DNA of 64,000 bases from Lachnospiraceae bacterium (GCA_015056735.1 SVFT01000004.1:1-64000); one strand, 5' to 3'. Positions 43,491-54,316 are shown, numbered from the stretch's first letter. The notes: generated from the letters alone by a model not told the origin. Translations and numbers: made by a program.

Positions 43491-44570
43491 ATGGTAAAGA
43501 AATGGCTGACAGCGATCTGTATGATCGTGACGGTTAGTATGATCCTGACGGGATGCGGCGGGAACGCTGACACCGCTTTGTATGAAGCGGCAGAGGAGGC
43601 AGCTGCGCCAGATGTGCCGAGAGAGAGTGCCAAAGCAACGGCGGCTTTTGCCACGGAAGATATGGCAGATCTTGCGGAAGGGACATCTGCGTCCTATGCA
43701 AACGGTGACGGCGGATCTGCACCGAGCGTTAACGAAAATGTGAAGAATACAAAAACCAAGCTGATCCGTGATATGGACCTGACGATCGAGACCAAGGAAT
43801 TTGACGCGGTTATGAACAGGATTCAGGCCGATATCAAAGCACTTGGCGGATATGCGGAGAATCTTTCCGTATCCGGACAGAAGGGACGGGGCCTTCGGTA
43901 TGCGAATCTGACAGCAAGGATCCCTTCGGAGAAGCTGGATGCTTTTGTGAGCGGCATTGAGCAGAACGCGAGCATTACCTATCGAAACGAATCAGTCCGC
44001 GACGTGACGCTTTCCTATGTTGACATGGATGCGCATAAGCAGTCGCTTCTTGCCGAGCGTGAGCGCCTTCTTGAACTCATGCAGTCGGCAGAGGATATGT
44101 CCGATATCATCACGATAGAAGACCGCCTCACACAGATCCGCTACGAGATCGAGAGCCTGGAATCACAGCTTCGTGCGATCGACAATGATGTGACATACAG
44201 CACCGTAACGATCTCACTTGAAGAAGTGGAGATCATGACGGAGAAAAAGGAACTGACCACCTGGGAGCGCATTTGCGAGGAGTTTTCTCTGAATCTTCGT
44301 GATACGCTTGATGACGCGAAAGAGTTGGGGATTCGTTTTATCGTCAATCTGCCCGCGATCATCTATCGCCTGATTCTTCTTGCAATCCTGGGGCTTGTCG
44401 TATATGTGATCTTCCGCTGTACCAAAGGTCTTCGCATGAAGATGGCGGAACGCAAAGAACGTCGCCGCATAAAAAAAGAAGCGAAGATGGCTGCAGAAGA
44501 GCCTGCACTTCGCACCGAAACGGCATCTGTAACACCAAATACAAACGAGGGACAAAAGCCGAATGAGTGA
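43491..44570 (+). CDS. DUF4349 lipoprotein
   Basis: The 359-residue protein begins with a lipoprotein signal ending MILTGCGG, a low-complexity linker and then the DUF4349 domain (KLIRDMDLTIETKEFDAVMN, LGGYAENLSV, LTARIPSEKLDAFVSGIEQ). A coiled-coil follows (DRLTQIRYEIESLESQLRAI), and the domain ends DVTYSTVTISLEE. A single membrane helix near 305 (LPAIIYRLILLAILGLVVYV) and a basic cytosolic tail close it. Function is not established for the family; it is an envelope protein. GGAGG precedes the start. Its last eight bases overlap era. Confidence 0.88.
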   Translation: MVKKWLTAICMIVTVSMILTGCGGNADTALYEAAEEAAAPDVPRESAKATAAFATEDMADLAEGTSASYANGDGGSAPSVNENVKNTKTKLIRDMDLTIETKEFDAVMNRIQADIKALGGYAENLSVSGQKGRGLRYANLTARIPSEKLDAFVSGIEQNASITYRNESVRDVTLSYVDMDAHKQSLLAERERLLELMQSAEDMSDIITIEDRLTQIRYEIESLESQLRAIDNDVTYSTVTISLEEVEIMTEKKELTTWERICEEFSLNLRDTLDDAKELGIRFIVNLPAIIYRLILLAILGLVVYVIFRCTKGLRMKMAERKERRRIKKEAKMAAEEPALRTETASVTPNTNEGQKPNE

Positions 44571-45480
44571 GCAGGAAAATCTGAAATTCAAATCCGGTTT
44601 CGCAACTATCATAGGGCGACCGAACGTCGGCAAATCAACGCTGATGAACAGGATCATCGGGCAGAAGATCGCGATCACGTCCAATAAACCGCAGACGACC
44701 CGCAACCGGATCCAGACGGTCTATACATCGGATGACTGCCAGATCGTTTTTCTCGATACGCCAGGCATCCATAAGGCAAAGAACAAGCTCGGAGATTATA
44801 TGGTCGGTGTTGCAAAGCATACCGTAAATGACGCCGATGTGGTTCTCTGGCTCGTGGAGCCGACAACATTTATCGGAGCGGGGGAGAAGCAGATCATCGA
44901 ACTTCTCAGGTCTTCAAAGACACCTGTAATCCTGGTGATCAATAAAGTGGATACGGTTAAGCGGGATGAGATCCTTTTGTTTATGGATACGTACCGTAAA
45001 GAGATGGATTTTGCGGAGATCGTACCCGTATCTGCGTTAAAAGGCGATAATATCAATACACTGATCGAATGCATCAGAAAATATCTGCCGTACGGACCGG
45101 CATTTTACGATGAAGATACCGTAACGGATCAGCCTGAGCGCCAGATCGTTGCGGAGCTCATCCGCGAGAAAGCACTTAAGTGTTTAAACGAAGAGATCCC
45201 GCATGGTATCGCTGTTTCGATCGAAAGCATGAAATACCGTAAGGGTATTGCCGACATTGAGGCGACGATCTTTTGCGAGAAGGATTCTCATAAGGGGATC
45301 ATCATCGGCAGGCAGGGCGCGATGCTTAAAAAGATCGGTTCCATGGCAAGACGCGATATTGAGGATCTGATCGAGTGCAAAGCGAATCTGCAACTTTGGG
45401 TCAAGGTGAAGAAAGACTGGCGTGACAGTGATCTTATGCTCAAGAACTTCGGTTACAGACAGGAAGACTTGAAGGAGTAG
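44563..45480 (+). CDS. era: GTPase Era
   Basis: The 305-residue protein has the G1 motif GRPNVGKSTLMN, TSNKPQTTRNRI (G2 region), G3 DTPGIHKAKNKLG, G4 NKVD and G5 SALKG. The C-terminal KH domain contains HKGIIIGRQGAMLKKIGSMA. Era binds the 3' end of 16S rRNA and is needed for 30S assembly and cell-cycle progression. The start overlaps the DUF4349 gene by eight bases and recO follows eight bases later, the usual era-recO order of Firmicutes. Confidence 0.97.
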   Translation: MSEQENLKFKSGFATIIGRPNVGKSTLMNRIIGQKIAITSNKPQTTRNRIQTVYTSDDCQIVFLDTPGIHKAKNKLGDYMVGVAKHTVNDADVVLWLVEPTTFIGAGEKQIIELLRSSKTPVILVINKVDTVKRDEILLFMDTYRKEMDFAEIVPVSALKGDNINTLIECIRKYLPYGPAFYDEDTVTDQPERQIVAELIREKALKCLNEEIPHGIAVSIESMKYRKGIADIEATIFCEKDSHKGIIIGRQGAMLKKIGSMARRDIEDLIECKANLQLWVKVKKDWRDSDLMLKNFGYRQEDLKE

Positions 45481-45488
45481 CTTTCGGC

Positions 45489-46136
45489 ATGCAGGATTTT
45501 ATCATGGTAACCGGAATGGTCATTAAAACGATCCCGGTTGGAGAGTACGATAAAAGTGTAACGATCCTGACCAGGGAAAAGGGCAAGCTTTCGGCTTTCG
45601 CAAGAGGCGCCAGGCGCCAGAACGGGAGCTTTTCCGCAGTGGCGAATCCGTTTACGTTCGCAACGTTCAAACTGTTTCCGGGACGCAGTTCGTACAGCAT
45701 CTCGGATGCCGAAGTGATCAACTATTTTGAGGGACTTCGCAGCGACTACGAGGGTGCCTATTACGGCCTTTATTTTCTGGAGATCGCAGATTATTATGCA
45801 AGAGAAAACGATGATGATGCCGAGCTTTTAAAGCTTTGCTATCAGTCACTACGGGCTCTGATGCATGAGAATTTTCCCAACAGGCTTGTACGTGCCGTCT
45901 TTGAGATCAAGGCGATGAGCATCGCGGGTGAGTTTGCTGAGTCACTCATGACGGGTATTTCGGAAGATACGGCTTATGCCGTTTCTTTTATCGTGCGGAC
46001 GCCGCCCGAAAAACTCTATACATTTAAGGTGACGGAAGAGGTTCTTGCAGAACTGTCCGAAGCGGCGGACAGAGTACGCCGGCGCGTGATCGACAGACCC
46101 CTTAAAAGCCTTGATGTTCTGGACAAATTGTGTTGA
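45489..46136 (+). CDS. recO: DNA repair protein RecO
   Basis: The 215-residue protein has the N-terminal OB-fold (VTGMVIKTIPVGEYDKSVTI, LTREKGKLSAFARGARR) and the helical domain (YGLYFLEIADYYARENDD). RecO helps RecR load RecA onto SSB-covered single strands. It is shorter than the usual 240-250 residues and has no four-Cys zinc finger, which is also absent in some other RecO proteins. It lies directly after era. Confidence 0.9.
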   Translation: MQDFIMVTGMVIKTIPVGEYDKSVTILTREKGKLSAFARGARRQNGSFSAVANPFTFATFKLFPGRSSYSISDAEVINYFEGLRSDYEGAYYGLYFLEIADYYARENDDDAELLKLCYQSLRALMHENFPNRLVRAVFEIKAMSIAGEFAESLMTGISEDTAYAVSFIVRTPPEKLYTFKVTEEVLAELSEAADRVRRRVIDRPLKSLDVLDKLC

Positions 46137-46207
46137 ATTTCAAGATTGTCTCAGATATAATGAAAAAGTTAGTTAACAAGCGACATGCAATGAAACGGGG
46201 GATTCCT

Positions 46208-46804
46208 ATGAAACGATCCATCATATTATCCTGCATTGTAACAGCGGCGATCCTTATGGGCTGCGGCAGGTCGTTGCCTCTCATTCCGAATGACGATGCA
46301 GATGCATCTGTTGTGGAAGTCAAGAAAGACGGCTCCGTATTCTGCCATGTTGAGGGCGCATTTAAAGAATCATACTATGATAAGGATTCCCTTGAGACTT
46401 TTGTGAAGAGCGAAGTCGAAGACTATAACAGAACGCATAAGGATGCTGTGAGCGTTGAAGCCGTTTCTGTATCCAAAGAGCGCGCGTCTGTCGAGCTTTC
46501 CTTTGCGACAGCTGCCGACTATGGTGCGTTTGAAGCAAAAGAGTTCTACATGGGCACGGTGGATTCCGCCGGACAGAACGGATACCGGTTTGATGTGCCG
46601 CTTTTTGCCCCTTCCGATGCCGGCAAGGCACTGACGGGCGAGGAGCTTAAAGAGCTTGGAAGCAAAAAGGTAGTCATCTGCGAGGAGGCACTTGCACTCG
46701 TGCTTCCGGATGATGTGATCTGCATGACGGAAGGTGTTACGCTTATTGATAAATCGACTGTAACGACACCCGGCGACCGGGTATCGTATATTGTGTATAA
46801 ATAA
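46208..46804 (+). CDS. Predicted lipoprotein, unknown function
   Basis: The 198-residue protein starts [20 protein letters not shown], a lipoprotein signal with Cys at 19. The mature part alternates charged and beta-prone segments ([56 protein letters not shown]). I do not recognise a family. Met 46208 follows GGGGG; in-frame ATG codons upstream would delay the signal peptide. It lies between recO and glyS, 26 bases before the latter, and may be co-transcribed with it. Confidence 0.72.
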   Translation: MKRSIILSCIVTAAILMGCGRSLPLIPNDDADASVVEVKKDGSVFCHVEGAFKESYYDKDSLETFVKSEVEDYNRTHKDAVSVEAVSVSKERASVELSFATAADYGAFEAKEFYMGTVDSAGQNGYRFDVPLFAPSDAGKALTGEELKELGSKKVVICEEALALVLPDDVICMTEGVTLIDKSTVTTPGDRVSYIVYK

Positions 46805-46830
46805 GATTTCGGAAGAGGAGAGGAAGAACG

Positions 46831-48228
46831 ATGGAAAAAACAATGGAAAAGATCACAGCCCTCGCTAAAGCGAGAGGCTTTGTATATCCCGGCAGTGAGA
46901 TCTACGGCGGCCTGGCCAATACATGGGATTACGGAAACCTCGGCGTTGAACTTAAGAACAACGTCAAGAAAGCATGGTGGCAGAAGTTCGTCCAGGAGAA
47001 TCCCTACAACGTTGGCGTTGACTGTGCGATCTTAATGAATCCGCAGACATGGGTCGCATCCGGTCATCTTGGCGGATTTTCCGATCCTTTGATGGATTGC
47101 CGCGAATGCCATGAGCGTTTCCGCGCAGACAAGATCATTGAAGATTACTGCGAAGAAAATGGTATCAAACTCGAAGAATCCGTTGACGGCTGGAGTCAGG
47201 AAAAGATGAAGGATTTCATCGAAGAACATAATGTTCCCTGTCCTTCCTGCGGAAAACACAATTTTACCGATATCCGTCAGTTTAACCTGATGTTCAAGAC
47301 CTTCCAGGGTGTTACGGAAGATGCCAAGAACACGGTTTATCTGCGCCCTGAGACAGCACAGGGTATTTTCGTCAACTTTAAGAATGTACAGCGTACGTCA
47401 CGTAAGAAAGTGCCTTTTGGCATCTGCCAGATCGGTAAGTCTTTCCGTAACGAGATCACACCCGGCAACTTTACTTTCCGTACAAGAGAGTTTGAGCAGA
47501 TGGAACTTGAGTTTTTCTGTGAGCCCGGAACGGATCTGGAGTGGTTTCAGTACTGGAGAACCTTCTGCCATGACTGGCTCATCTCTCTTGGCATGAAGGA
47601 AGAAGAACTGCGTCTTCGCGATCACGATCCCGCAGAGCTTGCATTCTACTCCAAAGCAACGACCGACTTTGAATTCTTATTCCCGTTTGGCTGGGGAGAA
47701 CTTTGGGGCGTGGCGGACAGAACAGACTACGACCTGACACAGCACCAGAACACATCCGGTGAGGATATGTCTTACTTTGACGATACCAAGAACGAAAAGT
47801 ACGTTCCGTACGTCATCGAGCCTTCGCTCGGTGCGGACCGCGTTGTTCTGGCATTCCTTTGTGCAGCATACGATGAAGAGAATATCGGAACGGAAGAAGC
47901 GCCCGATATCAGAACCGTGCTTCATTTCCATCCGGCTCTTGCACCGGTTAAGATCGGTGTGCTTCCGCTTTCCAAGAAACTCAATGAGGGTGCCGAGAAG
48001 ATCTATACGCAGCTCTGCAAGAAGTACAACTGTGAATTTGATGACAGAGGCAATATCGGAAAGAGATACCGCAGACAGGATGAGATCGGTACGCCGTTCT
48101 GCGTTACATACGATTTCGATTCCGAAGAAGACCATTGCGTGACCGTTCGTTTTCGTGATTCCATGGAACAGGAACGTGTTGCGATCGATCAGCTGGAAAC
48201 CTACTTCGCTGATAAGTTTACATTTTAA
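46831..48228 (+). CDS. glyS: Glycine--tRNA ligase (alpha2, eukaryotic-like class II)
   Basis: The 465-residue enzyme is of the single-chain dimeric type: [20 protein letters not shown], the insert with CREC and CPSC zinc-like pairs, [34 protein letters not shown] (motif 1/2 region), [20 protein letters not shown] (motif 2), [14 protein letters not shown] (motif 3) and the anticodon domain near the end ([20 protein letters not shown]). It charges tRNA-Gly. The 26-base gap upstream leaves no room for a T-box. alaS follows at 16 bases. Confidence 0.97.
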   Translation: MEKTMEKITALAKARGFVYPGSEIYGGLANTWDYGNLGVELKNNVKKAWWQKFVQENPYNVGVDCAILMNPQTWVASGHLGGFSDPLMDCRECHERFRADKIIEDYCEENGIKLEESVDGWSQEKMKDFIEEHNVPCPSCGKHNFTDIRQFNLMFKTFQGVTEDAKNTVYLRPETAQGIFVNFKNVQRTSRKKVPFGICQIGKSFRNEITPGNFTFRTREFEQMELEFFCEPGTDLEWFQYWRTFCHDWLISLGMKEEELRLRDHDPAELAFYSKATTDFEFLFPFGWGELWGVADRTDYDLTQHQNTSGEDMSYFDDTKNEKYVPYVIEPSLGADRVVLAFLCAAYDEENIGTEEAPDIRTVLHFHPALAPVKIGVLPLSKKLNEGAEKIYTQLCKKYNCEFDDRGNIGKRYRRQDEIGTPFCVTYDFDSEEDHCVTVRFRDSMEQERVAIDQLETYFADKFTF

Positions 48229-48244
48229 GTTTTAGGAGAATCCA

Positions 48245-50896
48245 ATGAAAAAGTTTACCTCTACAGAACTTCGAAATACCTGGATCAAATTCTATGAAGA
48301 GCGCGGTCATGTGAATGTCGGGGCTGTTTCCCTTGTATCGGACGGCTCGACGGGTGTGCTTTTCAACGTGGCCGGCATGCAGCCTTTGATGCCTTATCTT
48401 CTCGGTCAGAAACATCCGCTCGGCACCAGACTCTGCAACGTACAGGGCTGTGTACGTACGAACGATATCGATTCAGTCGGTGACAAGAGCCATGTGACAT
48501 TCTTTGAGATGATGGGCAGCTGGAGCCTTGGCGACTATTTTAAGGAAGAACGCTGCAAATGGAGCTTTGAACTGCTGACACAGGTTTTCGGATTTGATGC
48601 AGATCATCTTGCGGCAACCGTTTTCGAAGGTGATGAGAATGCGCCTCGCGATGAAGAAGGCGCAAGGTTCCGTATCGCTTCGGGATTCAAAAAAGAGAAT
48701 ATTTACTATCTGCCGGCAGAAGACAATTGGTGGGGATTGGAATACGGACCCTGCGGCCCCGATTCCGAGATGTTCTACATTGCTGACGTGCCGGATTGCG
48801 GTCCGGATTGCGGCCCCGGATGCCACTGCGGCAAATATACAGAACTTGGCAACGACGTCTTCATGCAGTATGAGAAGCATAAGGACGGTCACCTGACGCC
48901 GCTTAAACAGAAGAACGTTGATACCGGCTGGGGTCTGGAGCGTAACCTCGCTTTCTTAAACGGCATTACGGACGTTTACATGACTGACCTCTTTGCGCCG
49001 ATTATTGCGTATATCGAGAAGGCTTCCGGACAGAAATACGAAGCTGACGAGAAGATGACGCGTTCCATGCGCATCCTTGCAGATCATCTTCGTACATCCG
49101 TGATGCTGATCGGTGATGAAGCGAAGCTTCTTCCCTCTAATGTCGGCGCCGGCTATGTTCTTCGCCGTCTGATCCGCCGCGCGGTAAGGCACGGCAGAAC
49201 GCTCGGCCTAAAGATGGATGATCTTCTGAAGATCGCAGATATGTATATTAACGATATCTATGCGGAGAGCTATCCGCTTCTTAAGAAGAACCATGATTTC
49301 GTTGTCAGCGAATTAAAGAAAGAGATCGTTCGCTTCGAGTCCACGCTCGAGAACGGTATGAAAGAGTTTAAAAAGATCCTCGATCGTAAGAAGGCTTCTT
49401 CCGAGAAGACGATCGATGGCAAGACGGCATTCTATCTTTATGATACGTTCGGCTTCCCGATCGAACTGACAGTCGAGATGGCGGGCGAAGAGGGCCTTTC
49501 CGTTGATGAGAGCGGCTTTGCACAGGCGATGGAAGAGCAGAAGCAGAAAGCACGTGATAATGCGAATTTCTCCCAGAAACTGACGGCCGGTGCGGGCGCG
49601 TTTGATTCTTTGGATGAGTCTGTTACGAGTGAGTTTATCGGATATGATCATATCTCTTCAGAAGAGAAGATCGCAGCACTTGCAAACGAAACAGAGATGG
49701 TTGACAGCCTTTCCGAAGGCGCAAGCGGTACAATCGTAACCCCTCACACTCCTTTCTACGCAACGATGGGTGGACAGAAGGGTGACCGTGGCATGATCGT
49801 GACAAAAGACGGTAAGTTTGAGGTCGCTGAGACCGTTAAGCTTTCCGGCAACAGGATCGGTCATGTCGGCAAGGTCGTTGAAGGCACGATCCACGTGGAT
49901 GATACGGCAACTCTGACGGTTGACGCTGCCGAGAGAAGTGCAACGTGCAGAAATCATACCGCTACGCACCTTCTTCAGGCGGCTCTTCAGGAAGTGCTCG
50001 GCGATCACGTTGAACAGCAGGGATCCTATCAGGACGAAGACAGAACACGTTTTGACTTCAGTCACGGTCAGGCTGTCACAGCAAAAGAACTGGAAAGAGT
50101 CGAAGCGATCGTGAATGAGAAGATCGCCCAAAATCTGGCTGTTACGACAGAAGTCATGAGCATCGATGATGCAAAGAAGAGCGGCGCGATGGCACTGTTT
50201 GGTGAAAAGTACGGAGAGAGCGTACGAGTTGTTTCTGTGGGTGATTTCTCAAAAGAGCTTTGCGGCGGTACGCATGTTAAAGCGACCGGCGATATCCGTA
50301 ACTTTAAGATCCTGTCTGAATCAGGCGTTGCGGCCGGCGTACGAAGGATCGAAGCACTGACCGGCGATCATGTGACGACATACTATAAGGCGCAGGAAGA
50401 GACGCTGCTTGAGGCGGCAGCTGCGGCCAAGGTAACCGTAAATGAGCTTGTTTCCAAGATCAAAGCAATGCAGGCTGAGATCAAGGCACTGCAGTCCGAG
50501 AATGAATCATTAAAGAGCGCAGCTGCAAAAGAGGCTCTCGGAGATGTTATGGATCGCGTACAGGAAGTAAAAGGCGTGAAGCTTCTTGCTGCCAAGGTAC
50601 CGGATGTTGATATGAACGGACTTCGTGATCTGGGCGATTCTCTGAAAGAGAAGCTTGGCGAAGGCGTTGTGGTCCTTCTTTCCGCACATGAAGGCAAAGT
50701 CAGCATCGTTGCTATGGCAACAGACGGAGCCCAGAAAGCCGGTGCGCATGCGGGCAATCTGATCAAAGGGATCGCTGCGCTTGTCGGCGGCGGTGGCGGC
50801 GGCAGACCCAATATGGCGCAGGCCGGCGGTAAGAATCCTGCCGGAATCGATGATGCGATCGCAAAGGCTGCGGAAGTACTGGCGGAACAATTGTAA
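48245..50896 (+). CDS. alaS: Alanine--tRNA ligase
   Basis: The 883-residue enzyme has the class II catalytic domain (TWIKFYEERGHVNVGAVSLV, GMQPLMPYLLG), the tRNA-recognition helices (MRILADHLRTSVMLIGDEAK), and the editing domain with zinc ligands in NHTATHLLQAAL and CGGTHVKATG. The C-terminal dimer domain is glycine-rich (VGGGGGGRPNMAQAGG). It charges tRNA-Ala and removes mischarged Ser or Gly. The start follows AGGAG. rpsU follows with its own promoter. Confidence 0.97.
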   Translation: MKKFTSTELRNTWIKFYEERGHVNVGAVSLVSDGSTGVLFNVAGMQPLMPYLLGQKHPLGTRLCNVQGCVRTNDIDSVGDKSHVTFFEMMGSWSLGDYFKEERCKWSFELLTQVFGFDADHLAATVFEGDENAPRDEEGARFRIASGFKKENIYYLPAEDNWWGLEYGPCGPDSEMFYIADVPDCGPDCGPGCHCGKYTELGNDVFMQYEKHKDGHLTPLKQKNVDTGWGLERNLAFLNGITDVYMTDLFAPIIAYIEKASGQKYEADEKMTRSMRILADHLRTSVMLIGDEAKLLPSNVGAGYVLRRLIRRAVRHGRTLGLKMDDLLKIADMYINDIYAESYPLLKKNHDFVVSELKKEIVRFESTLENGMKEFKKILDRKKASSEKTIDGKTAFYLYDTFGFPIELTVEMAGEEGLSVDESGFAQAMEEQKQKARDNANFSQKLTAGAGAFDSLDESVTSEFIGYDHISSEEKIAALANETEMVDSLSEGASGTIVTPHTPFYATMGGQKGDRGMIVTKDGKFEVAETVKLSGNRIGHVGKVVEGTIHVDDTATLTVDAAERSATCRNHTATHLLQAALQEVLGDHVEQQGSYQDEDRTRFDFSHGQAVTAKELERVEAIVNEKIAQNLAVTTEVMSIDDAKKSGAMALFGEKYGESVRVVSVGDFSKELCGGTHVKATGDIRNFKILSESGVAAGVRRIEALTGDHVTTYYKAQEETLLEAAAAAKVTVNELVSKIKAMQAEIKALQSENESLKSAAAKEALGDVMDRVQEVKGVKLLAAKVPDVDMNGLRDLGDSLKEKLGEGVVVLLSAHEGKVSIVAMATDGAQKAGAHAGNLIKGIAALVGGGGGGRPNMAQAGGKNPAGIDDAIAKAAEVLAEQL

Positions 50897-50904
50897 AAAA
50901 AGAG

Positions 50905-50932
50905 TTGACGCAGAAAAGAAATCTGATATAAT
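50905..50932 (+). promoter_or_regulatory. rpsU promoter
   Basis: TTGACG (50905-50910), a 16-base spacer and a perfect TATAAT (50927-50932) give a strong promoter starting eight bases after the alaS stop. Confidence 0.8.
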
Positions 50933-51015
50933 AGTTTATGGTGCATGAGAGTGTACATAAAAACCCAATCAGTCGTAACATACGCAGGGACTGAAGGGAG
51001 GTTAGGTTAGGTTTT

Positions 51016-51192
51016 ATGTCGAACATCATCGTCAAAGAGAATGAGACTTTAGATAGCGCATTACGTCGATTCAAGAGAAGCTGTGCGAAAGCCGGCATCC
51101 AGCAGGAGATCCGTAAGAGAGAGCACTACGAAAAGCCTAGTGTAAAGCGTAAAAAGAAATCTGAAGCCGCTAGAAAACGTAAATATAACTAA
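51016..51192 (+). CDS. rpsU: 30S ribosomal protein S21
   Basis: A 58-codon frame with GGGAGGTTAGG upstream encodes [20 protein letters not shown], then [20 protein letters not shown] and a very basic end ([15 protein letters not shown]). This is ribosomal protein S21, found on the platform of the 30S subunit near the 3' end of 16S rRNA. Length and sequence are typical of clostridia. It has its own promoter and terminator. Confidence 0.96.
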   Translation: MSNIIVKENETLDSALRRFKRSCAKAGIQQEIRKREHYEKPSVKRKKKSEAARKRKYN

Positions 51193-51206
51193 AATGTTAT
51201 GAGAAG

Positions 51207-51235
51207 TCCCCGACTATACGGTCGGGGATTTTTTT
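51207..51235 (+). terminator. rpsU terminator
   Basis: TCCCCGAC (51207-51214) and GTCGGGGA (51221-51228) form a perfect stem with a six-base loop, followed by seven T. Confidence 0.92.
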
Positions 51236-51521
51236 GTGCCCGCATTTAATTAATAAGAAATGAATAAATTTCATGTAATATATCAAAAAATCTGTGACCT
51301 AGTTCCTATATTACACGATTCTGTGCTAATGAACGCATTGAACGGCAAAATAGGCAGAAAACGTTTAATTATTAGGCATATAACTCCGAGAAAGCCGACT
51401 TTTAATATTAACTATTGAAATAATTCTAGTGGAATTTTTGAAAAAAATGTGTTATTCTCTAAAGTATCTGTAAAAGGTGTGATGGGGCCTTTACATGATG
51501 ATGGGAATAGGGGGTTTAGAG
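51236..51521. other. AT-rich intergenic region before chemoreceptor gene
   Basis: No gene is seen. The stretch is very AT-rich, unlike its neighbours, and probably holds the chemoreceptor promoter. The best candidate is TATTCT near 51450 with a weak -35; a clear flagellar sigma-28 pattern was not found. Confidence 0.4.
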
Positions 51522-53327
51522 ATGAAGTTAACAGGTAAAATCATGACGCTTGTTGTGCTGCCGATCGTTCTTTTCGGCGCGATCGTTTTTGCAACCTGCG
51601 CGATCAAGATCACGGACATGACCAATGAGATCATCAAAAACGATCTTCATGCATCTGCGCTTTCCGGGCGTTCCATGATCTGCAATTCCGGCGGACAGCT
51701 GGATGCATTCCGCATCGATGGCGCCGGCAACATGTACAATGGTGAAAAGAACCTCACCATGAATGTAGGAAATGCGGACGCGATCAAAAAGGCATCCGGC
51801 ATTGACACGACGATCTATTACGGCGATACGAGAAGAATGTCTACGATCAAGAATCCGAACGGCAGGCTCGGCCGTGAAGTCGGCTCACAGGCGACAGGCA
51901 TTGTTCTTGAAAAAGTATTGGGCAATGGAGAAGAGTATTTCTCTCAGAATATTGACATCAACGGTGTAAAGTACTATGGCTACTATCTGCCTCTTTATAA
52001 CAGCCTTGCAAAAGACAAGCCGATCGGCATGTTTTTCTCCGGCAAGGCCAGTGCGACCGTACAGCATGATCTCTATGTGATCCTTGGTACGATCCTGGGC
52101 GTGACGCTCGTTTTGATCGTGATCGCGATCGCCGCAGCGCTTTTCTGCATCAGAAGGATCAGCAAGCGCATTGCATACGGTGTTAAAGTTGTTGAGCAGG
52201 TATCCGAAGGCCGTCTTGGCATCGAACTGGATCATAAGATGATCAATTCTCACGATGAGATCGGGGATATCCTTCGCGCGATCAGCAGATTGAAAGACAG
52301 TCTGTACGGTATTGTGGATGATATTTTAAAACTCAGCGGCCGTGTAAAGGAAGCTTCCAACACGATGCAGTCTCAGGCGGATCGTTCCGCTAAGCATATC
52401 GCTCAGGTTGATAATGCGGTTACCGGTATTGCAGACGGTGCGACGGCGCAGGCTGAAGAGACACAGAATACAACTGACAATGTTGTGCGCATGGGTGATA
52501 TGCTCGAAAAGAACAATGCCGAAGTGACATCGCTTAATGAAAATGCACAGCATATGACCAAGACCAGCAACGAAGCGATCGATACATTGAATGAGCTTGA
52601 AAGCATCAACGAGAAAACACGTCGTGCGGTTGAAGTGATCGCAGAACAGACCAATACGACGAATGATTCGTCCTTAAAGATCCGTGAGGCGATCAATCTG
52701 ATCACCGATATTGCCGAAGAAACGAACCTTCTTTCGCTCAATGCTTCTATTGAAGCGGCAAGAGCGGGTGAACAGGGTCGCGGATTTGCGGTTGTTGCAG
52801 GACAGATCCAGAAGCTTGCTGAACAGTCCAACGAATCGGCACATAAGATCGAAGATATCGTTGCTTCTCTGATCGAAGACTCTCACAAGGCTGTCGATAC
52901 AATGGAAGAGGTAAAGAAGATCATTGATGAGCAGAGTGGTATGGTTACAAAGACCAGTGAGATGTTCGACGAACTGAAAGCCGGCATCGATCATTCCGTT
53001 TCCGGTGTAAACGTGATCGCAGACAGCACACAGGTGATCGAGTCCGCAAGAACAAATGTTGTAGAGGCGGTTCAGAACCTGACTTCCATTGCCGAGGAGA
53101 ATGCGGCGAGCACGCAGGAAACGGCAGCGGCTGTATCCGAGATCTCCGAGATCGTTCAGAGTATGGCAAGTGATTCCGAGAAGCTCCGTCAGATATCCGT
53201 GGAGCTTGAAGGAAAGATCGAATTCTTCAAATTACAGGAAGATGTTGAAGCGCCGGAAGGGGATTCGGCAGAAGGATCTGTCGAGGAGTCACCTGCTGCG
53301 GCAGAAGAGGAGACATCCGAAGAATAA
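51522..53327 (+). CDS. Methyl-accepting chemotaxis protein with single Cache-type sensor
   Basis: ATG 51522 ([20 protein letters not shown]) is preceded by GGGGGTTTAGAG; upstream ATGs are not. The 601-residue receptor has TM1 at about 8-28, an extracellular Cache-like domain ([34 protein letters not shown]), TM2 at about 190-212, HAMP, and the signalling helices with the tip [40 protein letters not shown] Glu-rich C-terminal tail replaces any CheR pentapeptide. It reports to CheA. Confidence 0.93.
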   Translation: MKLTGKIMTLVVLPIVLFGAIVFATCAIKITDMTNEIIKNDLHASALSGRSMICNSGGQLDAFRIDGAGNMYNGEKNLTMNVGNADAIKKASGIDTTIYYGDTRRMSTIKNPNGRLGREVGSQATGIVLEKVLGNGEEYFSQNIDINGVKYYGYYLPLYNSLAKDKPIGMFFSGKASATVQHDLYVILGTILGVTLVLIVIAIAAALFCIRRISKRIAYGVKVVEQVSEGRLGIELDHKMINSHDEIGDILRAISRLKDSLYGIVDDILKLSGRVKEASNTMQSQADRSAKHIAQVDNAVTGIADGATAQAEETQNTTDNVVRMGDMLEKNNAEVTSLNENAQHMTKTSNEAIDTLNELESINEKTRRAVEVIAEQTNTTNDSSLKIREAINLITDIAEETNLLSLNASIEAARAGEQGRGFAVVAGQIQKLAEQSNESAHKIEDIVASLIEDSHKAVDTMEEVKKIIDEQSGMVTKTSEMFDELKAGIDHSVSGVNVIADSTQVIESARTNVVEAVQNLTSIAEENAASTQETAAAVSEISEIVQSMASDSEKLRQISVELEGKIEFFKLQEDVEAPEGDSAEGSVEESPAAAEEETSEE

Positions 53328-53339
53328 GTGTTTTCCGAT

Positions 53340-53372
53340 ACAGAGCATCCCATGCGGGGGTGCTCTGTTTTT
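53340..53372 (+). terminator. Terminator of the chemoreceptor gene
   Basis: ACAGAGCATCCC (53340-53351) pairs with GGGGTGCTCTGT (53357-53368, with one G-U pair) and ends in TTTTT. Confidence 0.88.
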
Positions 53373-53483
53373 GCATATTGCGCTTTTTTGTGTGATGTTT
53401 GAAAAATGGACGAACGTCCGCGAGCGAAGATTGTTTGAATTGTAAGATTTGTGGAATATTCTTGGGAAGTTTCTTGTAAAAAA

Positions 53484-53540
53484 TTGACATTTTTGTCTCT
53501 TCGTGTTAAATTAACTTGAAGAGGCATTTTTGAATGCCCT
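53484..53540 (+). promoter_or_regulatory. Promoter and leader hairpin of the DeoR gene
   Basis: TTGACA (53484-53489), a 17-base spacer and TAAATT (53507-53512) form a strong promoter. GGCATT-TTTG-AATGCC (53523-53538) sits at the expected transcription start and could be an operator for autoregulation. Another small palindrome GGAC-GAAC-GTCC lies further upstream near 53409. Confidence 0.65.
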
Positions 53541-53557
53541 GAAATAGGGGGGTGCCG

Positions 53558-54316
53558 ATGAAACCGGTTAGACTTAGACAGATGGAACAATATATCGTGG
53601 AACGCGATTTTGTCTCGCTTGATGAGCTTTGCGAGCACTTTCACGTATCCAAGAACACCGTTCGTACCGATGTGAACGAACTGGCGGAGCGAGGTATTGT
53701 TGAGAAGAAATACGGCGGTGTGGAAGCACTTGCTTTGAATAAAAAACTGAGCTCTTTTTCCGAGAGACAGGTTAAGAACATCGACAGCAAGAACAGGATC
53801 GGCAAGTGCGCGGCTGCTCTTTTGAATGAGGGTGACATCATTTACATCGATTCCGGTACGACAACGGCATGTCTGTTCGCGCAGGGGATCGAACTGCCGG
53901 CGGGTATTACCGTAATCACCAACAACCTGATGGTCGTAGAGCAGTACGAGAAGTACCCGAACATTGACTTTATCATGCTGCCCGGCAAGCTTAACCCGAA
54001 AACAAAGTCATTTTCGAGTCTTGAGACACTTGAGACGATGCGCAAATATAATATCAGTAAATCATTTCTCGCTGTAACCGGGATTTCCGCAGCAGGCGGC
54101 TTATCCAATTCAACGCCTTTGGAGGCCAAGGTGAAAGAGATTGCCGTAAAGGCCAGTGAGACTGTGATTCTGATGGCAGATGCATCAAAGGCAGATAAGC
54201 CGGCAATGATCAATTTTGCCAACCTTGACGATGTGGATGTCTGGGTGACGGATGAAGCAACGGATGAGCTTGTGCGGCTTTGTACGGAGCATAACGTAGA
54301 GCTTCGCGAGGCTTAG
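53558..54316 (+). CDS. DeoR/GlpR family transcriptional regulator
   Basis: ATG 53558 follows AGGGGGG. The 252-residue protein has the DeoR helix-turn-helix (RQMEQYIVERDFVSLDELCE, then HFHVSKNTVRTDVNELAERG). The sugar-phosphate-binding DeoRC domain follows (IDSGTTTACLFAQGI, ITVITNNLMVVEQYEKYPNI, SKSFLAVTGISAAGGLSNS, ILMADASKADKPAMINFANL). Such regulators respond to phosphorylated sugars. It has a core-like composition, but the next genes do not, so its natural target may be elsewhere or itself. Confidence 0.92.
   Translation: MKPVRLRQMEQYIVERDFVSLDELCEHFHVSKNTVRTDVNELAERGIVEKKYGGVEALALNKKLSSFSERQVKNIDSKNRIGKCAAALLNEGDIIYIDSGTTTACLFAQGIELPAGITVITNNLMVVEQYEKYPNIDFIMLPGKLNPKTKSFSSLETLETMRKYNISKSFLAVTGISAAGGLSNSTPLEAKVKEIAVKASETVILMADASKADKPAMINFANLDDVDVWVTDEATDELVRLCTEHNVELREA

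Noticed and set aside
46805..48244. T-box riboswitch upstream of glyS or alaS
   Set aside because: The gaps are 26 and 16 bases, too short for a T-box leader, and no specifier or antiterminator structure is visible.
51250..51515. Sigma-28 (flagellar) promoter before the chemoreceptor gene
   Set aside because: TAAA near 51458 has no convincing GCCGATAT-like partner at 14-16 bases, so the match is not supportable.
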